Origin: Arthrobacter sp. D5-1
GTDB taxonomy: Bacteria; Actinomycetota; Actinomycetes; Actinomycetales; Micrococcaceae
DNA length: 64,000 nucleotides
Direction: 5' to 3'
Assembly (NCBI RefSeq): GCF_017357425.1
Contig: NZ_CP014571.1
Span: 1 to 64,000 of the forward strand
In this document: positions 59,998 to 64,000 of the stretch, piece by piece
Numbering within the stretch: position 1 is the first letter of the stretch
Layout: each line of letters begins with the position of its first letter
Program-made: the position numbers and the translations under genes
The notes under the pieces: generated by a model
What the model was told of the DNA's origin: nothing
Databases searched by the model: none
The model's input: the letters and a program-made list of their open reading frames with translations, nothing else

Positions 59998-61989
59998 TCA
60001 GCCAGCCGGAACCTGCTGCAAGGCTCGCTCAAGGAACGCTGCCAGCTCGCTGTTCCCCAAGACGGGAGTCACCACACCCAGCTCCAGGGTGGGCTGTGTC
60101 TTGGCCCCAGCGGTCTTCAGGGCACCCTGCACTTTGAGCCGTGCTGCGGTTGCGGCCTCTGTATCGCCTCGCTTGTCCGCCTCCAGCATGGTGATGGCCT
60201 CCTCCACTCCTCGTCCGTACTCAGCAGCCGCTGCAACCCACGTAGAGCCGTCCTGTGCGAAACCGGGCTCCGCCATCCGTGGCAGGAGCCCGGGAAGCCG
60301 CTGAAGCAACCCAGCGCGGTCCTTCAACGCCCCCGAGGGTTGCGTGCCGGCGTCGTACTCCGCCCAGAACTGGTCAATATCGTGCCGCAATTCTGGAGCG
60401 GAAGGGGTGAGTTCGTCGTCCTGCCAATCCTGATTCAGGTCCACGAAGGCCCGTACGGCAGCTTGGACCTCAGGATCGGGCCCGGCGAGCAAGGCCAACG
60501 CGGCATTCATGGAATGGGAGGCGTCATAGGCGGGGCCGTTCCAGGAGAGGTCAGCGTAGTTGAAGATGGCGGGCAGGGAGAGATAGGGCTGGATCATTGG
60601 GTTGGTGACGATGCCCTGGATGGACCCGTGCAGATCTGCGTCCCTGCCGATGACGGGTGCCAGGAAGAGATGGTCCTGGGAGAAGTCGTTGACCGGATAG
60701 TTATCCCAGATGACTATGCTGCGGGAGGCGCCGGGTGTCCCGTAGGTCTGGCCCGCTGTCTCAGCTGACTTCCGGGTAATCCGGTGGGAGACGACTTCTT
60801 CACCCGTCCACTGCACCACAATTCCGGGGTTTAGCGCCTGACCGAGTTCGCGCTTGTACGGAGTGCTCGGTGAGCCGTTGTAGAAGGTGGGGACCGTTTC
60901 CAACGGGAGGACCCCGTCCTTGGCTGAGATGAACTTTTCATTCACGTCGTTAAGGAAGGACGCCTGTGCCTTCGCCAGGTTTGCTTGCCCCGCGCCGAAT
61001 TCCCGGAGGTCTTCCGCGCATTGCACTTTTGTGGCGATGTCGTCCAAGGGAATCACGTACGAACGCACTCCCAGCGCATACAGGGATTCAAGCTTCGCCA
61101 CTGCGTCCTCAAGATCGGCCTCGCGCGAATAACAAATGTCGATCCCTGGCGAAAGGGCATAGCTGAAGCGGACGTGATTGGCGGCAGCAGCGTCGATCAG
61201 TTCCTTCAGCTCCTCGAGCTCCTGGTCGGTGTACAGCTCGCGCCACTTGTCGCGCAGCAAAGGATCGTCCTTGGGCGAGTAGATGTAGGTGTTCATCTTC
61301 TGACTGCCCGCAAATTCAATGACATCCAGACGGGCCTGGTGGGACCACGGCGTGCCATAGAAGCCCTCAATAACGCCGCGGGTTTGCATCAGCGGCCAGT
61401 CACTGACCAGGACCGGGGCCACAGAGCCGGCCTTGAGCAACTGCCGGAGGGTCTGCACGGCGTGGAAGACGCCGTCGTTATCACGTCCGGCGAGGACCGC
61501 CGTCGGAACCCCGTCAGGCTGTCCGGTAGCAATGGCATAGCCTTCAGCGCGTCCAAGGGCATCACGAAGGGAGGAGTCGCCGTCCACGCTCAAAGCCTTG
61601 AGTGCCGGACCCATGGCGGACCCGGTGCCAAGGTGGATGGCAGATGATCCGTCGCGGGGGTTGGAAAGCTGCGTCACGACTTCAGCCGTGCCTCCAGCAC
61701 CGGTCACGAGATCCTGCACGGCGGCGGTGGAGGCCTGATCGGTTCCGGCGGGTGCCACCACGTACACATGACCGGTCAACGGAACAGGGTCGCCGGTTGC
61801 GGTCCGGGCATGCTGCGGTACCGGGAAGATGCTCGGAACACCTGTCCCGTTTCCCCCGTTTCCCTGGGTTCCGTCAGGACGTTCACGTGAAACAGCGGCC
61901 CATCCAGCGATAATCAGGGCGGCTGTGAGCACGCCGGCCGCCACCAGCAGCAGGACTGACCGCCGACGCTTGACGGGTGCTTCGCTCAA
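59998..61989 (-). CDS. GH84 family beta-N-acetylglucosaminidase-like protein, membrane-anchored
   Basis: 663 residues with one N-terminal membrane helix (VLLLVAAGVLTAALIIAGWA, about 13-32). An N-terminal GH20b-like domain (about 50-195) is followed by the GH84 barrel (RGVIEGFYGTPWSHQARLDVI, about 200), NTYIYSPKDDP and the adjacent acidic pair in PLDDIATKV (Asp316-Asp317), as in O-GlcNAcase/hyaluronidase-type enzymes. A helical C-terminal region follows. Natural substrate unknown. An imperfect parS-like sequence lies in its first codons. No close partners. Confidence 0.85.
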   Translation of the reverse strand: MSEAPVKRRRSVLLLVAAGVLTAALIIAGWAAVSRERPDGTQGNGGNGTGVPSIFPVPQHARTATGDPVPLTGHVYVVAPAGTDQASTAAVQDLVTGAGGTAEVVTQLSNPRDGSSAIHLGTGSAMGPALKALSVDGDSSLRDALGRAEGYAIATGQPDGVPTAVLAGRDNDGVFHAVQTLRQLLKAGSVAPVLVSDWPLMQTRGVIEGFYGTPWSHQARLDVIEFAGSQKMNTYIYSPKDDPLLRDKWRELYTDQELEELKELIDAAAANHVRFSYALSPGIDICYSREADLEDAVAKLESLYALGVRSYVIPLDDIATKVQCAEDLREFGAGQANLAKAQASFLNDVNEKFISAKDGVLPLETVPTFYNGSPSTPYKRELGQALNPGIVVQWTGEEVVSHRITRKSAETAGQTYGTPGASRSIVIWDNYPVNDFSQDHLFLAPVIGRDADLHGSIQGIVTNPMIQPYLSLPAIFNYADLSWNGPAYDASHSMNAALALLAGPDPEVQAAVRAFVDLNQDWQDDELTPSAPELRHDIDQFWAEYDAGTQPSGALKDRAGLLQRLPGLLPRMAEPGFAQDGSTWVAAAAEYGRGVEEAITMLEADKRGDTEAATAARLKVQGALKTAGAKTQPTLELGVVTPVLGNSELAAFLERALQQVPAG

Positions 61990-62107
61990 TCAAATAACCC
62001 CTTGGGTATGCCGTCACCGGCTGACGGGAATGCTGAGTCAAGACAACCACACTGTTGGAGCATCAGATAGGGGCTGGAACGCTCCCCCACCCCACTAGTG
62101 TTGATCC

Positions 62108-63016
62108 GTGACCTTTCTCATGGCCGCCCTGGGTGTTCTGGGTGTTGCCTCCTCCGGACCGCTCATTGCGGGCACCCTCGGAGCCACCTCAGTGACGGCA
62201 CTGGCTATCGCTTTCTGGCGGAATGCGATCGGTGCGGTGGTGATGGCAGCTCCGGTGGCTGTCCGCGAGCCGAGAGCATTCGGCAGGATCACCCGTCGGG
62301 AATTCGGTTGGTCCACTGTTGCCGCCGTTGCACTGGCGTTCCACTTCGCTTGCTTCATCACCGCCCTTGAACTGACCTCGGTGGCGGCCGCCACTGCCTT
62401 GGTGTGCTTGCAATCCGCGTGGATCGCGGTCTTCCAGTTGTTCCGGGGCACACGGCATCGCTGGCCGGTGCTGGTGGGCCTGGGGATCGCTTTCGGCGGC
62501 GTGGTGGCCATTACCGGGTTCGATATGGGTTCCTCGCCGGAGGCCCTGCTCGGAGACTTGTTGGCGATTGCCGGCGGCGCTCTGGCGGGTCTCTATACAC
62601 TTGCGGGCGGGAAGGCCCGCCAATCCATGGGAACGGGCACCTACACCACGCTCTGCTACGGCATGTGCGCAGCGATCGTGGCGGTGCTGGCACTGTTCAG
62701 CGCCCAGCCACTGACAGGGTTCGACGCCGGCGGCTGGCTTGGCATCATTGCCATCACCGTTTGCGCGCAGCTGGTAGGGCACACGGCGTTCAACCACTTG
62801 CTGGCCACGATGAGTCCGTTGCTGGTGTCCATGATCATCCTGCTGGAGATTCCGGGCGCTGCCATCCTGGCTGCCGTCTTCCTGTCTGAGACCTTGCCGG
62901 CCGGGACCTATGCGGGCTTGGCACTGATCCTGGCTGGCCTGGCCGTGGTTGTTGCCGGGCAGCGGCGGGGCCGCCCAGCAGCAGATCGACGCGAAGCTGA
63001 GTTGGGCACGGACTGA
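62108..63016 (+). CDS. EamA/DMT-family transporter
   Basis: 302 residues from GTG 62108 with about ten helices in two EamA repeats. Helix 1 is FLMAALGVLGVASSGPLIAG, and the second repeat begins near PEALLGDLLAIAGGALAGLYTLAGGKARQ. A Pro/Glu pair near the end (LLEIPGAAILAAVFLSETLPAGTYAGLALIL) is typical. It probably exports a metabolite; substrate unknown. The stop is 38 bp from that of the converging glycosyltransferase gene. Confidence 0.88.
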   Translation: MTFLMAALGVLGVASSGPLIAGTLGATSVTALAIAFWRNAIGAVVMAAPVAVREPRAFGRITRREFGWSTVAAVALAFHFACFITALELTSVAAATALVCLQSAWIAVFQLFRGTRHRWPVLVGLGIAFGGVVAITGFDMGSSPEALLGDLLAIAGGALAGLYTLAGGKARQSMGTGTYTTLCYGMCAAIVAVLALFSAQPLTGFDAGGWLGIIAITVCAQLVGHTAFNHLLATMSPLLVSMIILLEIPGAAILAAVFLSETLPAGTYAGLALILAGLAVVVAGQRRGRPAADRREAELGTD

Positions 63017-63054
63017 GGATCCGCCGTCGGGTGCTTGTCATCGGCGCTGCGCGC

Positions 63055-63933
63055 CTAGACACCACCGCGGCGGGCGCCCTGTGCGGCGTTTGCCGTGTGG
63101 ATGGCCCGGAGGATCTTGGCCGGGAAGTACACCGAGAAGAACACCACCATGGGTGCTTTCAGGGCCATCTTTTTGACGTTGTGGGCCTTGTACGTCCGGT
63201 CGAAGCGCTGCACGTAGTAGCGGTAATCGCGGGGTGAATCCTCCAGCCGGCGGGCAGACATCCCGGACACCATCTGCGGCACGTACTGCACTTTGAGGTC
63301 GTGCTCGAAGAGGTGCAGTGACAGATCAATGTCCTCGTGCATTTCGTCCTTGGGATCCAGGCACGCTTCGTCGCGGATGGTCTCCCAGGCGGTGCGGCGA
63401 AGGGCCATATTGGAGCCAAAGAGGAAATGGTATTGGTGCTTGGCCAAGCGCAACATGAGCTGGCGCATTTTGTCGTCCGCCTTGAGGCCGAAGCGGCGCA
63501 TGGGCATGTCGTAATAGACCACAGGACCCGTGGCCGCAGCGATCGACGGGTCTGTGAACGCCTTTTGGACTTGTTCAACCCAGTCCGGTTCCAGAACGGA
63601 ATCTGCATCGATGCGTCCCACTACCTCGCCCGTGGCGCTGTTCAGGCCATGATTGCGGGTGGGGATCAGGCCCTGGAAGGCTTCCTGGCGCAGGAGAATG
63701 ATGGGGCTTTCCGGGTATTCCTGCTGCATCTGGCGCACGATCCTGGCTGTGCGGTCCGTGGAAAGGTTGTCCACCACAATGATTTCGTCAGCAGGAACGG
63801 ACTGGTAGATGGCCGCGATGAGGCACTGGCGAATGACGCTTTCCTCGTTATACGCCGGGATGACGATGGACACGCCCGGGGGCACCGGACCATCCTGAAG
63901 GGCACCCGCAGAGGGTCTATCGGCTGACATCAC
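63055..63933 (-). CDS. Glycosyltransferase family 2
   Basis: About 292 residues from GTG 63933 (ATG 63930 also possible). The N-terminal GT-A fold has VSIVIPAYNEESVIRQCL and the metal-binding DADS (GRIDADSVLEPDW). DEMHEDIDLSLHLF carries the catalytic acid ED. A hydrophobic C-terminal segment (KAPMVVFFSVYF) may associate with the membrane. Acceptor unknown. It is the last gene; 67 bases after its start close the window. Confidence 0.88.
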   Translation of the reverse strand: MMSADRPSAGALQDGPVPPGVSIVIPAYNEESVIRQCLIAAIYQSVPADEIIVVDNLSTDRTARIVRQMQQEYPESPIILLRQEAFQGLIPTRNHGLNSATGEVVGRIDADSVLEPDWVEQVQKAFTDPSIAAATGPVVYYDMPMRRFGLKADDKMRQLMLRLAKHQYHFLFGSNMALRRTAWETIRDEACLDPKDEMHEDIDLSLHLFEHDLKVQYVPQMVSGMSARRLEDSPRDYRYYVQRFDRTYKAHNVKKMALKAPMVVFFSVYFPAKILRAIHTANAAQGARRGGV

Positions 63934-64000
63934 TCCAAATCTAACACTCGAGGCAGTGCGTCGGACGGAGCCTTGGGTTACAAGCCGGCAAACACTGAAG

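Overview
The window is high-GC actinobacterial DNA from the replication-origin region of a chromosome, most likely Arthrobacter sensu lato / Paenarthrobacter (Micrococcaceae). The evidence is the block rpmH-rnpA-yidD-yidC-khpB-rsmG-parA-parB on one strand beside dnaA-dnaN-gnd-recF-dciA-gyrB-gyrA-DUF3566-tRNA-Ile-DLW39-tRNA-Ala on the other, together with actinobacterial markers (DUF3566, DLW-39, MurJ followed by a membrane pseudokinase-like protein). I recognise the genus only from gene content and order; no search was run.

Layout. 1-9.5 kb: a two-component/ABC-2 exporter operon (edge of window), a PAP2-diacylglycerol-kinase fusion, a lone PAP2 phosphatase, a DeoR regulator with an MFS carrier, an ABC-F ATPase and an FAD monooxygenase. 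Five of these genes carry frameshifts, about a dozen or more single-base indels in all, which looks more like poor consensus sequence than biology. 9.5-23.6 kb: a penicillin-binding lipoprotein, a large secreted GH31 glycosidase, a NarL-type two-component system divergent from a MacB-like ABC exporter, an HxlR regulator divergent from an NAD(P)-binding reductase, an FAD oxidoreductase and a GT87-like mannosyltransferase. 23.66-26.95 kb: two identical direct ISL3-family insertion sequences enclosing 376 bp and bounded by one shared 8-bp target duplication, i.e. a compound transposon. 27-36 kb: a 46-residue protein with a strong ribosome site, a histidine phosphatase, the CCA-adding enzyme, a Nudix hydrolase, MurJ, a pseudokinase/discoidin membrane protein, TrxB and TrxA.

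36.08-41.50 kb is the most unusual part. It is about 5.4 kb without a credible gene, closed at each end by a transcription terminator. It holds eight perfect parS cores (a ninth is inside parA) and two clusters of DnaA boxes, several spaced by exactly 12 bp. Chromosome-partition and replication-initiator signals are therefore combined 8-10 kb away from the conventional origin around dnaA (47.4-47.6 and 49.1-49.4 kb), which has the same 12-bp spacing.

41.5-59.9 kb is the conserved origin core: partition (ParB/ParA), membrane insertion (YidC/YidD/KhpB), RNase P, L34, initiator, clamp, RecF, helicase-loader-like DciA and gyrase. 60-64 kb holds a GH84 hexosaminidase-like enzyme, an EamA exporter and a GT2 glycosyltransferase.
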